From assembly GCA_947184155.2 (NCBI GenBank), contig CAMXCT020002658.1, forward strand, positions 27,004 to 91,003: DNA of 64,000 bases, given 5' to 3'. The stretch comes from Cladocopium goreaui. Lineage: Eukaryota; Sar; Dinophyceae; Suessiales; Symbiodiniaceae. The notes below the pieces were generated by a model that did no database searches, was not told the origin of the DNA, and saw only the letters and a program-made list of their open reading frames with translations. The position numbers were made by a program, and so were the translations under genes. This document shows, piece after piece, positions 44,601 through 58,200 of this stretch. Every line of letters starts with the position of its first letter. Positions within the stretch are counted from its first letter, which is position 1.

Positions 44601-47600
44601 GGGTGCTTTGTCGGCGTCGTCCGAAAAGTGGGCCCCAGTTAATTAGCTAAGTTGGTGAACATAACTAATAATAACAATAGTGTATGATACTTGTAACTCT
44701 ATTTAGATGGAGTTGTAAACCAACTTATAACTGGGGGGGCCCATCCTGTATGCTTCGGGGGCCTTTGTAAACCCCAGTCGCTTGTCATTTTCGCGCGCGC
44801 GTGGTGACGACCCCTTGATCTGAGGTGCTACCTGCGTCTTCCCAGCGGTGCAGTGGTTCTGTTCCTTGGGAGCCGTTGGAATCATTTTTCCTTATGGCCA
44901 ACTGAGCCATGGTACAAACACCATGGTTGATCTGTTATGAAATGCGGAGTCATACCATACATTACACTACCTAATTTATCCATATTTATCCAGGATCATG
45001 ATAGGCAATAATAGGAAAACTGAATATCAGTGAAAACCAAGCAGTATGATATGGGGTTTGGTCAAAGCTTGGGTCCCATCAACAGAAAATGAACACATCG
45101 TATTGCTTTCATGAAAAACAGATGGGGACAGAAACTCCAAATGGATAGCTCTTGAACTTCTATCCTCTGGAATCAAAAAACATAAAAACATATGCCAGCA
45201 GGAAATGCCCTGCTTTCAATAGGAAAGTCAGCGTTCAGTGAACACACTTTGGCGAGGTTTGTTAAAAAAAAGTTTGAAGCAGGTCCACTTCGAAAATCCA
45301 TGAGAAACTCATCGGACCGGAAGCTCGTCTCGTCATCTGGGATGAAACATGAAACGAAACACAGCAGGGTCAACAGGGTCACAGCAGATTGGTCACAGCA
45401 GATTCCCAAGTGTCTCCAGGGTCACCCAAAGTTGGAAAAACAAATCCGGCACTTCAACCAGTGACGCAAGCGGCCAGAAAAAAATCGGTTGTACTAATGG
45501 TTGTAGCATGTTGTACCGTTACAAGAATGAATATGAACGGATAACCATGGATATCCTCTGGTAATTTAACATAGCTATTGAAAATGACCATAGAAATAGT
45601 GGATTTTCCCATTAAACAAGGGTGATTTTCCATAGTTATGTAACAGTTTACCAGAGGGTAACCAATTCATAGCAATTTCCAATGTATTAAGCAACAAACC
45701 CAGTATGGCTGGTGAAATCCCCAATGATGTGTGGTGAAATCACCATGAAGTCCTCACCGACGGATCCAGCACAGACTTCCAGGTTACTACGCGGCCTCTT
45801 GTTGCTTCTTCATTTGGCTGCTGCTTGGCCCAAGGCCGTCATCATCCCATTGCGAAGGGTATACATAGTATGGTATAGCCAACTAGTTGGTGGTTTGAAA
45901 CATGTTAAACATGTTTCCATATATTGGGAATAGTAATCCCAACTGACGAACTCATATTTTTCAGAGGGGTGGCTCAACCACCAACCAACCAATGTCATGA
46001 ACCTCAAACTTGGGGTGACTATGACATTGGGTAAATCCCACAGATTTCAACCGTTCGAGCTCAAGGAGCTCAAGGGCGGTCCAAAGCAATTGTGATTTGA
46101 AGCCAAGCCGATTTTCTCCATGGTTTTGCGGCATCCATAGATTTGATAAAATTTGCTTGTTCCATCCCTTTCTGTCGCCCAGTTACCGTGTTTTTACTCG
46201 TTTCAATCAACATTCTTGCTGATTTGTTTCCTCATGTTTCATCACTTTTCTGGTTCAATCCCAGTTTTATTGATTCAATCCGGTAAATTGTTGATATTTT
46301 TCGTTGCCGTTTCTTCACAAAATGAACCATGCAAACCCAACCATAAACCCATTGCTGGGTTGAATGCACATTTGTGTTGGTTAAACCCTGAAACACATCG
46401 TACAACCATATTATCATATTGGGGTTCCATGATCAATGTGTTGAAATTCAAATTCCAATTATTTTCAGCATTATATAATAATAATAATTATATATATATA
46501 CAATGTCGCAACATTGATGGTTAATTCACCCTCAAGCCGGTTAAGAACCCCCAAGATGCTGATCATTCACCATTCATTCACTGCAAATGGTTCATGATTC
46601 AATCCTCATGTGGCTGGTGTGGCTGGTCAATGGTTATATAGTAGTTAGTATATCCCATTACATCCTGTATATATATATTATATATGTATATATATATAAT
46701 GTTATACTAGTATACCTTTATTTGCTGATTCACCATCCGTTCACCAAGCATTTTCCTTTTCGATTGGGAAATCCTGGGTTATAGCATATGATAGCCCCTT
46801 TTTGCATCCCCAGTTATGGTTGGTATCCCCATTGGATGGCTATCTATATACAAAGCCTTCCACTTTTTAGTGTGGTAAAGCCAAGATGGTAGAAACCATC
46901 TCATTATATCTTGACATATCACCATTGTATTCCCATATCCTCATAAAAAAAGCATACAAGGTGGCACCCACCAGTTATCAGTTGCTTTTTTAAAGCCAAA
47001 GTAACAATATATAGATAAATCTACCATGAACCCTTCTTAGTGGAGCTTTGTTCACCAGCTTGGCTAACAAACTGGAGCACCACCTTGTGCCATATACCAG
47101 TTGTGGATTTCCCCATAGGGAAAATGACGGCAAACTCATCTCTCAAACTATTGCCGTTTTCCCCTACGATATTGTATGTCCCATTGTATACCTTTATTGT
47201 TGGATATTATATTCCACAGTATTCCTATTGTACTATGGTTATATTGTTACAATGTTATATTAAGGGGTATTTTTGCTTCCTGAATTTGCCATTGATTGTA
47301 CTAGTTGCCAGAATCCACAATATTGCCAAAATGGTGCTCAAATTCATTATATACCACCATTACAACGAACATATTATCCCATAATCAAACCTTCTTGTTC
47401 CCATTATAGCACACATGTATATTAATATACCAATCGAGCCATTGAAAATGACTTTTTTGATGAAATAACATATATATATATATACACATAATTGTAAACC
47501 CATTATTATTCGGGTATTATACTCCTACATATTTCTGTCATAACAATTATATAGTATGTTATAGCCAGATAAATAAATAACATAGAATAAATACATTGTA

Positions 47601-50600
47601 TATATATATATATCTGTATATCCCATTTTTTCACACCTTATTCCTATTATCTCCCTGCCAATATCCCTATGAATTGCCACGTACTGAGGCTCCACCTGAC
47701 CGCCTTCCCAGCGCTCTTAGCCCTGGATGCACATCGTGCCGGTCTCACTCCACCCCGACTGGATCCCTGCGCCTGTTTTGCGGCCAGGCCGGAGATGGTT
47801 GAATCAAGTAAACATGGTGGATTTCACTGATTGAAGCTATAAAAATTGTATCATCCTGGAGGATTCAGATGGGTTTCACCATGTTTCATCCTAGTAATGT
47901 GGGGGTTGAATCACCCAAAGCGCGGATGACTAACCAACAAAAGCTGGCGCATTCCCATCATCCGCAGGTCTTCCTGCATGCCGGGCGTGCTACCGGTTTG
48001 GGACGCCAACGGTGAAGAAGCTGCCCCGGTGACTTGACGCTGATGTGGAGAAGATGACGATGACGATGGTGGCAATCTTCGATGTGGAGAAGACATGGTA
48101 TCGATGACGATGACAATGACGACGATGATGATGAGGATGATGAGGATGATGATGAGGATGATGATGACGATGATTATTATTATGATGATGATGAAGAACA
48201 CTTCTGAAGAATATATCTGCTTGTAATATTTTCGAATGTCCACGATCCATGTTTATTAACGAACTTCCAAACTATCTAGATTCTTTGGGTTTTCTCCGAA
48301 GTGTGCAAAGGTTCATCCATGTTGAACTGGCAAGTAGTCCATCCTGGCAAGAGGTGTACTGTAAAGTATGTGGCTACCCAAAGGCTCTGTGAAATTGATG
48401 AAGTTTCATCTTGCTTCAACATACATATATATATATATATGTACATATTATATATATATATATTGTATATACATCTTTTACTGTCATTGTTGGTTATAAA
48501 ATTGGGGGCCATCCACCATTTTTGGACGTACCCAGAAACACCTCCATATAGTTGACTTGTTTCCTATGATATCGTCAGTCTGGTTGGTTTTATAGTGTTT
48601 TATTTTGTTTCCAACTTGTTTATTCATTAAATACCACATTCTTGAACACCCCCCAAACTCAAATAAGATTCATATTGTAGGTTAAATCTGTTCCCCATGA
48701 CATCCCCTGATATACCAATTCCAAAACCATCCTTAAATCATTTATCGCAATCACCGGCGGGCTGTGCAGGAGGAGTCTAAGTTGGGCAAGGGGCTCTGCA
48801 TGATGATTCGCTTCCTTACCAGCCACGTAGCCTTGGCTTCAATGAGTAGGGAAGTGGTGGAGGTGGTTCCAAGACTGCCCAAAGAAACCAGGAAAAGTGC
48901 AGTTGACCTTGGAGTTTCTGCAGTTTTGAAGATGTTCGAAGCCACTATCGGGATCTTAGCTTGGGGTTTCCCAAGCTACACATTTGGTCACTGGATGTCA
49001 CTGGACAGGCCAGGCCCGCCAGGCTGCTAAGGTCGCTGGCATCGTGGTCACGCTTCTGCTCTTCTTGGCGGTGGCTGGCATCGCTGCATGGCAGGTGAGC
49101 AACGGATTAGGCCAGGACCCGGAGCCGAAAGCGGTGAAACTCCCGGTGTTGGGGCGAGATTCCCCATTTCTTTGATAGGGCAGTGACTAAGTCAACTTCA
49201 ATCATTTTAATGTAAAATCGCGTTCAATCTGTTTGAATCACTTTTTTCTATTCTTGATGTTTTTTTTAAAGAACTAATATGGATTAGCTACTATTGATTA
49301 GCAACTCACTGGAAAACTATCAGTTTTTAAATTGAATCCCCTGGCTGATTGGTTCTCGATCGTCTCATCGATAACTGCCATGGTTTTCAGGTACCGACTT
49401 TGACATCATGGACTTGACGCCGGATCAGAGTTTTCTGCGGGACTTCTACAACAAGGTGGGACCGCGGAGGGTTTTGTGGGGATAAACTTGGGATGCTTGG
49501 GGTAAAAGCTGTTGTAAACCAGTAGAAAGGATGATAAAAGACGATTTTGGGTATGATCTTTTGAGGGGCCTGCAAATCAAAGTAAAGCAATTCCTATTGC
49601 ATCCTATTGCAGTAAACCAACCGGCGAAGGGTTTGACATGCTTTGACCATCACTGAATGGAGTTTCACCATCATGACATACGGAATTAAGCAAACTCTTT
49701 GGGCATATATCCAGTCTGACGTGGTAAATCGATGGGTGAAGGGCAGTTTTTTAATGGATTAATTATTGTTTGCCATTTTGAGGGGGTGATCTATTAACCA
49801 ACCCAGCTAGACATTTTCATATCTTAGGGCTAAGCAACATAGCCAGGTTTTTGAAGGTGTTTGAACAACAGGACAATCATCTGATTAAGTTGGGGGATCT
49901 TCCATGGCCATTAGAATGTCAGTAGGATATGGGTTACCTGGGGATGATTCTTGGCTTCCGGACATGTCCTGGGACTCTGGGACTGAGTTTTCGCGCAGTT
50001 AGAGACGTCTCTTTTTGAAAAAACATTTTGCAGCCAGATGATCTTTGGGGATTTTTTTGTAACGCGCAGAAATAAACAATGGAGCTTCTAGTCAAGTCTG
50101 TCCACACATCCCGTCCAAACATCTTCGAAACGCGGCAAGGAACAAGAGCACTTTGGTGGCTTGTCCACAGGTGGATTGGCGCTGCCAACCAATTACTATA
50201 TCAGAATCTGGGCTGGATGACCAAGTTGAATTAGAGAGTGGATCCCTATGGTACTTAAACTTGCCAATTGAATATCCTATTGTATATCAATATATTACTG
50301 GGTAAATTATAACGACCTCACTGCGACCTCACTGGAAATCATAGTTAGTAAGGGGAATCATCCCAAAATGGCCCAACATTTCAGGTTAGTGAAATATCAC
50401 AAAATTTACCCAGATATATGCAAATGAACTTAAATCACTCTAGATGGAGTCGTTTTTCGCTGGGAGAATGATCAATGGCGAATTGTCCAGCCATGTTTGA
50501 TGGATCAACACCATTCAAAAGCTATACTGCTTGGTGGTTTCAAACATGACTGGATTATTTTCCATTCCATATGGGATGTCATCCCAACCCCATTGACGAA

Positions 50601-51919
50601 CTCCATCATTTTTCAAGATGGTAGGTATACCACATTATACCACCAACCAGCTATTAAATACATTCAGAGCTGCTGTCTTGTGGATGCATATCCATGAAAA
50701 ACAGCTCCCGTGACTCTTTTGGTGTCTCCCAAGGAGACGTGAACTTTAGCACTGTAGAAGTGCAAAGAAGCATGGAACAGGCCAGGACCTTGTGCTGGAC
50801 AAAGTGTGCAGATGATTTGATGATTTAGGTATGACTAAACCGTTTTAAAGGGCATCGAAGATCAACCATGAAGTTCGCAGGGTGGCAGGTTCAGACTGCA
50901 TCCCGTCGACCATCGAAAGAAAATTGTTGATTGGAGGTTAGAGCACAAAAAAAGTTGGGACAGTCAGATATATTCACCAACTTAAAAAGATCTACTATTA
51001 TTAGGAGATGCTCTTTAAGGCCTTTCGTTTGGGTAAACCTACGACTGATTACAATCCCGCAGTGAGACGAGTTGGCATGGTTGTTTCGAGCTGGGCTGCT
51101 AGGAATCAAAATCTACTCTCTGCTCTGACATGTTCCTTTTCTCCGATATCAAACCAACAAACCAGAACAAACAACTAGAACCAATTCAGAATAGATTCTT
51201 CACATTACTCCAATATGGAAATGATGTCCCCCACAATGGTTCGCAGAAATTCACATCCAACCTCATGAGATCTCATGGATTTCCATGGCTGGATCAATGA
51301 CAAAGTCGGAAAACAGGGTCCCCCCCATTCCAATGGATCTTTATGAAGGTCAATCCAGGTACAGTAAAAGAAAAAACCATTTTTCAGACACTCAGATCAT
51401 ATTGTTGGCGAAAAAAAACCCATTGATATTCCCATTGTATCGCAATGAGATCACCAATTTTTAGGGCAATAAAGAATAATCTTCAGCAAATCCCTTTATT
51501 TTCCTACTATTAACCCTGAAAACCATTGCATACATACATATATATATAGATTGTAACATTTGTCGTCCATTAAAATATCATATTATTTGAGATTCTTACT
51601 TGTCTTTTATCTATCCATATGACCTCCCGTAAAACGGTTGGTTGAGACATCAACCAGCTTTCTCTCGCACAGGTGGGCGCAGAGATGTTGGCTCTGAAGT
51701 CCATCAATAGTGAACGAGGCCCAGCAATCCAAATCTATGTGTTTGTGTTTATAGGGCTATATGACCATATATAAATATAATAAGCCTTAATGAATAACAT
51801 CATGTTACACTAGTTAGATTCATGGTTTATTTATGGTTGGAGATAATATATATATATAGAATGGGCTAGCGCCCTGGTGCCGCCGACCCCCCTATTTGGA
51901 GGGTCCTGTAGAGAGAGGG

Positions 51920-51953
<34 letters not shown>

Positions 51954-51970
51954 GTAGATAGATAGATGGC

Positions 51971-52043
<73 letters not shown>

Positions 52044-52078
52044 GGCTAGATGGCTAGATGGCTAGATGGCTAGATGGC

Positions 52079-52129
<51 letters not shown>

Positions 52130-52198
52130 CTAGCTAGGTAGGTAGGTAGGTAGATAGATAGATAGATAGATGGCTAGATGGCTAGATGGCTAGATGGC

Positions 52199-52250
<52 letters not shown>

Positions 52251-55200
52251 AAGACGGCCAGAGGGCTTGGTGGAAGCTGCCGCGAGGGAATTGGAGGGTT
52301 TAAAGCGTTTTAAGCGTTTTAAGGGTTTGAAGCCTGGCAAACGGCAGGCTTGAATGCCCTAACAAGAGAGGGCTATGTGCAGGCAAAGGGCAGGCTGCAA
52401 TGCTGGAACAGCAAAAGCTGACGGCCAGAGGGCTTGGTGGAAGCTGCCGAGAGAGAAGTGGAGGGTTTTTAGAGTCGTAAGGGCTTTAAGCGTTTGAAGC
52501 CTGGCAAACGGCAGGCTTGAATGCCTTAACAAGAGAGGGCTATGTGCAGGCAAATGCAGCAAAGGCTGACGGCCAGAGGGCTTGGTGGAAGCTGCGAGGG
52601 AATTGGAGGGTTTTAAGCGTTGTAAGGGTCTTAAGGGAACAACAGAGGGCTATGTGCAGGCAAATACAGCAAAAGGCTGACGGCCAGAGGGCTTGGTGGA
52701 AGCTGCCGCGAGGGAATTGGAGGGTTTTAAGCGTTTTAAGGGTTCGAAGCCTGGCAAACGGCAGGCTTGAATGCCCTAACAAGAGAGGGCTATGTGCAGG
52801 CAAAGGGCAGGCTGCAATGCTGGAACGCTGAGGGCCAGGAGCTTGGTGGAAGCTGCCGCGAGGGATGTGCAGCCAAAGGGCAGGCTGCAACCCTGGAACA
52901 GCAAAGGTTGACGGCCAAAGGGCTTGGTGGCAGCTGAGGCTTGAATGCCTCAACATCAGAGCGCTATGTGCAGGCAAAGGGCAGGCTGCAATGCTGGAAC
53001 AGCAAAAGCTGACGGCCAGAGGGCTTGGTGGAAGCTGCCGCGAGGGAATTGGAGGATATTGGAGGGTTTTAAGCGTTTTAAGGGTTTTAAGCGTTTGAAG
53101 CCTGGCAAACGGCAGGCTTGAATGCCTTAGCAAGAGAGGGCTATGTGCAGGCAAATGCAGCAAAGGCTGACGGCCAGAGGGCTTGGTGGAAGCTGCCGCG
53201 AGGGAATTGGAGGGTTTTAAGCGTTTTAAGGGTTTTAAGGAAACAAGAGAGGGCTATGTGCAGGCAAATGCAGCAAAGGCTGACGGCCAGAGGGCTTGGT
53301 GGAAGCTGCCGCGAGGGAATTGGAAGTTTTTAAGCGTTGTAAGCGTTTTAAGGGTTCGAAGCCTGGCAAACGGCAGGCTTGAATGCCCTAACAAGAGAGG
53401 GCTATGTGCAGGCAAATGCAGCAAAGGCTGACGGCCAGAGGGCTTGGTGGAAGCTGCCACGAGGGAATTGGAGGGTTTTAAGCGTTTTAAGGGTTTGAAG
53501 CCTGGCAAACGGCAGGCTTGAATGCCTTAACAAGAGAGGGCTATGTGCAGGCAAAGGGCAGGCTGCAATGCTGGAACGCTGAGGGCCAGGAGCTTGGTGG
53601 AAGCTGCCGCGAGGGATGTGCAGCCAAAGGGCAGGCTGCAACCCTGGAACAGCAAAGGCTGACGGCCAAACGGCTTGGTGGCAGCTGAGGCTTGAATGCC
53701 CCAACAACACAGACAGAGGGGTGGGGCAACCGGTGGAACGCACCCCCGCGATGGGTGGGGTAACATCTGACCTCCCTCCCGCATAAATACTTCTTTGTGT
53801 TTTCTGCGAGCGCTATGTGCAGGCAAAGGGCAGGCTGCAATGCTGGAACAGCAAAAGCTGACGGCCAGAGGGCTTGGTGGAAGCTGCCGCGAGGGAATTG
53901 GAGGATATTGGAGGGTTTTAAGCGTTTTAAGGGTTTTAAGCGTTTGAAGCCTGGCAAACGGCAGGCTTGAATGCCTTAGCAAGAGAGGGCTATGTGCAGG
54001 CAAATGCAGCAAAGGCTGACGGCCAGAGGGCTTGGTGGAAGCTGCCGCGAGGGAATTGGAGGGTTTTAAGCGTTTTAAGGGTTTTAAGGAAACAAGAGAG
54101 GGCTATGTGCAGGCAAATGCAGCAAAGGCTGACGGCCAGAGGGCTTGGTGGAAGCTGCCGCGAGGGAATTGGAAGTTTTTAAGCGTTGTAAGCGTTTTAA
54201 GGGTTCGAAGCCTGGCAAACGGCAGGCTTGAATGCCCTAACAAGAGAGGGCTATGTGCAGGCAAATGCAGCAAAGGCTGACGGCCAGAGGGCTTGGTGGA
54301 AGCTGCCACGAGGGAATTGGAGGGTTTTAAGCGTTTTAAGGGTTTGAAGCCTGGCAAACGGCAGGCTTGAATGCCTTAACAAGAGAGGGCTATGTGCAGG
54401 CAAAGGGCAGGCTGCAATGCTGGAACGCTGAGGGCCAGGAGCTTGGTGGAAGCTGCCGCGAGGGATGTGCAGCCAAAGGGCAGGCTGCAACCCTGGAACA
54501 GCAAAGGCTGACGGCCAAACGGCTTGGTGGCAGCTGAGGCTTGAATGCCCCAACAACAGAGCGCTATGTGCAGGCAAAGGGCAGGCTGCAATGCTGGAAC
54601 AGCAAAGCTGACGGCCAGAGGGCTTGGTGGAAGCTGCCGCGAGGGAATTGGAGGGTTTTAAGCGCTTTAAGGGTTTTAAGCGTTTGAAGCCTGGCAAACG
54701 GCAGGCTTGAATGCCTTAACAAGAGAGGGCTATGTGCAGGCAAATGAGGCCTTTGAAGCTTGGCAAACCGCTTAAACACAGACAAGCACTTGTTGCAAGA
54801 ACGACCTTGGACAATGTGAAGGCCATGGCCGTGACAAAGCAGGTTCCACACCTCCGGTGGTCCCAGGCGTCGCCCCTGCCTTGGCGAAGGCCGGGTCGGC
54901 GGATAATTATATATATATGGGCCTTCATATATGCTGATGTATGACATATGTGTACAAATGATATATGTTTTACCATTTGTTTTTGATGTGAAAACTGTAA
55001 AGGTATTTGATTACTTACGACATGATACACATAGACATGGTCAATTGTTCTGGACTTCTTTCTGGTCAATTTTGCTGTTGTGGGGTCTGTATTCGTAAAA
55101 GTTGAATGCAAGCAACATGTGAAAAATATTGGATGTTCGACGCTTTCTTTTTGGAGTTTCACCGTTTTCCGTTTAACCTGGTTGATTGATTCCAAAGTCT

Positions 55201-58200
55201 CTACATATTCTCTGACTGGCTAGCTGGTTTGGATCAAACTGGAAAGCGGCAAAATTGTTTGTCCCTTGTATCAATCAGATCAACATAGCTCAACATAGCT
55301 CAACATACACTTGGTCATTTATAAATCCCATTTATAAATCCCAGTATCTACAACCCATAGGATCCATGTATGCTATATACGGTAACATTTACCATCAATA
55401 TACCCCCAATGTTAGCATATATAGCATACATGGATCCTATGGGTAATTAATAACCAGTTAACATCCAAGACTCCTTGATGAACACCAAGAGCGGTCGACA
55501 GACGTCACCCTCGACTTTGTGGCAACACTCCCCCGTCTCCACCAGCTGGGACTTACGTTCTCCGCAAGAGGTTGGGTTGTACGTTATATGCTCATATTGT
55601 TGGCTTTAGGTTTAAAATAATTTTAGTTGGCTTTAGGTTTAATATATTTTAATATATGACAATTAATTATATTATATATATATATATTTTTTATATACAA
55701 CTAGATAGAACCAGATATCATGTCTGGAATGTTATCCACATCTTATATTATATTGATACCGTTTATTCAAGTCGCTTCGCGACGAGCCGCCCGCACCCAG
55801 TGAATAGGACAGAGAAGAAAGAAGCGGGCTCGTGGCAGCTGACTGGGGTCAAACTTGGCTGTCCTTGGCCTAAGTTGGGCCGAACGCGAGGGAACTGGGA
55901 TCCAACGTGGCGCAACTTAGGCACGCTTGGACGCAAGTTGGGTTTAACATGCGCAACTTGGTCCTGTGTGAGGGCAACTGCCGCCGAAGTTTGGCCCAAG
56001 ATAGGCCTAATGTATCCCAATGTGGGGAACACGGCCTCGCACGAACCCCCAAGTAGCGGCGCACACGAAAGTTTTCAGCGTGTCGCATTGAATCCGCCAA
56101 ATTGGGCTGAGTAGGGCCCAAGTTGCGCTATGTCGGGTCGAAACGGGGAATCTGGACGACGTTGGGCCGATATGCCAAATGTGCAAATTACCACAGTCCC
56201 GCGCACTTTTTAGCGCCTTGCTTGGCTCGGTTCGAAAATGGCCCCCTCCCCAGCTGCACCATCCCTGCTAAACTACCACGCCTCGGCACCTTCGGTGCGG
56301 GCGGATTTAAGTTCCGCAGCGGCCAGGCTTGAAGAGTTGGCACACCATTTTTACCCTCTGGGCCAACCAATATAAAGGCCGCTCGGCCGCAAAGCAGACT
56401 GGAATGATCTCTGGAGTTCGAGTTTTTTTTTGTTTAAAATAAAAGTCTGTCGGGTGAATGAATCAGAGATTAAATTCATCATTTTCCATCATTAGGCCAT
56501 TTCCCAAACCTATACATAGATCTTGAAAAAAACGCCCACGATTTTGCAGGGATTGTCCCGGGTCCCGGGCGCTATAAGGAAATCACCCGCCAAGTTGGTT
56601 GAAAAGTTCACTTCACGGTGAATCGTATGGTTTATGCTAGATATATCATTATATATCTATTGTTCGTGGGTTCACACGCCATTAAATACCACCATGCATC
56701 ATAGCTAGGGGGCCTCACCTTGTATTTTATCATGGTGATTTCGATGTATTTTTTGCTTCTCTTTTGGGGATCGCTATGGTATATATGTGAAATTCTATGT
56801 AGCTACCTAATGCAAATAGATGTTAAGATTGTGTAGTACCAGACATTGGTGTGACGATGCTTTTTTGAAAGAATCCTGGGACGTAGTCTACCAGAACATT
56901 GCATCGCATTTTGCTGGCAAATTGGGGAGGTGATGTGTGGAACCTCTCAGCTATCTCCTTTGTGTTGCCGACAACAGAACCACTCCATGATCTTCTGTGG
57001 AATTCAACACACTGGATGCATGTTTTTTTTGGGGGGGGATGTTGTATTTGTATGTATTTGTATGGTTCAACACTGAAAGTGTAACAACGATTTCTCCCCA
57101 CAAGAATCGATGATCTCCCCCACAAGTTGTGGTTCTGCATGTCAAAAGATGGTGGGATGATAACAAGAAACTGACCCACCATACGCCATATCCATATAGT
57201 AACTTGGCATCTCCCATATATTATCCGAATCCATATATAGTCATCCTGGAGTAGAGAGAATATGGAGTTTTCAAAAACTCCTCACTGAAATGAGACCATG
57301 TTTGAGGATATTCTATCTACTTCAAGAGGACTATATTAGCCCTATACATATACGTATATACACATATGTATCCATATCTCCCTATATTAGTCATATATGA
57401 ATCACAAAATTAGGCATGATATATCTATCTATCTATCGATCTATCTATCTATCTGTCTGTCTATCTATCTATCTATCTGTCTATCTAGCCATCTATCTAT
57501 CTATCTATCTATATATATGAATATAGTGAACTAGTGCACTATTCTTTTTTTTCGTTTTTTTTCTGGGCAGAGAATGTCCCTGCGACAGTGCCGAGGCACC
57601 AGCGCCTCGTTGCCCTTGGAGGCCTTTGTGGCGGTGGACGTGAACCGTGACGGCTGCGCCGCAGGATTGCCCAAAGGCATCAGCAGCTGCGCCCCTTGGC
57701 TTCGCGGTGCAACGGTTGTGCAACGGTTGTGCAACGGTGGTGCAACGGGTTCGGTCATGGATCATGAAATGGTTTATGACATAGAAATGGTTGATGGTTG
57801 ATGGTTGATGATTAATTATATATGATTTATGGAATATGAATGGTTGATGGTTGATGATGGTTGATGGTTTGGTTTATTGTTGGATATGATAATTGTTTTT
57901 GATGGCACATGGCTTATTTGTATGGGATTTGATGGGATTGGAAGGAGTCCTTCGGAGTCAGGAGTCAATAGGAGTCTAGCTCACATTCAAAAAAATGTTC
58001 AGCCTGCCAGGTGTTTTGCAACATCTGAACTTTTTTTTGAGAGCTTGGTGGCCCAGGCGACTCATTTCCTGACGGGACCCACATTTCCCAATGCGGTCTT
58101 AGAGTTTCTCTGGACCAGGCGCGAACGGTTCGGTTCGGTTCAGATCCCCCAAAGAGTGCACCTTCACCAGATAAGGCGGTTACATTGGCCGGGATTGGTG

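Larger units (their letters stand above)
44897..47688 (+). other. Inferred gene B intron 13 (2.8 kb)
   Basis: Contains a family-1 and a family-2 element flanking the nested signal-peptide-like exon, then AT-rich sequence with TATATA runs at 46480, 46665 and 47470. No conserved gene B sequence was found between exons 13 and 14. Confidence 0.55.
52250..54760. repeat. Complex minisatellite, 2.5 kb, units of about 110-170 bp
   Basis: Built from modules: ACGGCCAGAGGGCTTGGTGG, AAGCTGCCGCGAGGGAATTG, GGGTTTTAAGCGTTTTAAGG, TTGAAGCCTGGCAAACGGCA, GGCTTGAATGCCTTAACAAG, GGGCTATGTGCAGGCAAA. Starts of the first module at 52254, 52421, 52569 and 52680 show varying unit lengths. It is GC-richer than the neighbourhood and open in several frames on both strands. 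Confidence 0.95.
50171..58043 (+). other. Large (7.9 kb) inferred intron of gene B
   Basis: Between tentative exons 19 and 20. Contains a family-4 and a family-2 element, the GATA tract, the 52.25-54.76-kb minisatellite, a GC-rich block (55.77-56.40 kb), a family-3-like element and a CTAT repeat. Exon-like islands at 54780-54900, 55490-55570 and 57571-57740 were examined and not included because exons 19 and 20 join in phase without them. Confidence 0.45.

Noticed and set aside
47911..48250. Minus-strand His- or Ile-rich frames
   Set aside because: Produced by the GATGAC simple repeat; the + strand at 47968-48028 holds gene B exon 15.
49096..49101. Consensus GTGAGC donor in gene B exon 17
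   Set aside because: Reading through to the GC donor at 49111 restores phase and the NGL-GTDFD spacing.
52540..54697. Long frames on both strands at 52.5-54.7 kb
   Set aside because: All are translations of the minisatellite; identical frames recur 849 bp apart.
54780..54900. GC-rich exon-like segment (LVARTTLDNVKAMAVTKQ)
   Set aside because: Open in several frames on both strands, at the edge of the minisatellite, and gene B exons 19 and 20 already join in phase without it.
55490..55570. Exon-like segment (STDVTLDFVATLPRLHQLG)
   Set aside because: All three + frames are open, no family match, and the gene B phase does not require it.
56360..56390. TATAAA with GC-rich flank as a promoter
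   Set aside because: Inside an inferred intron, and dinoflagellate genes generally lack TATA boxes; no transcript evidence.
57571..57740. GC-rich segment after a strong T-rich acceptor (LPLEAFVAVDVNRDG)
   Set aside because: Good acceptor but open on both strands, no match to the expected part of gene B and no clear donor.
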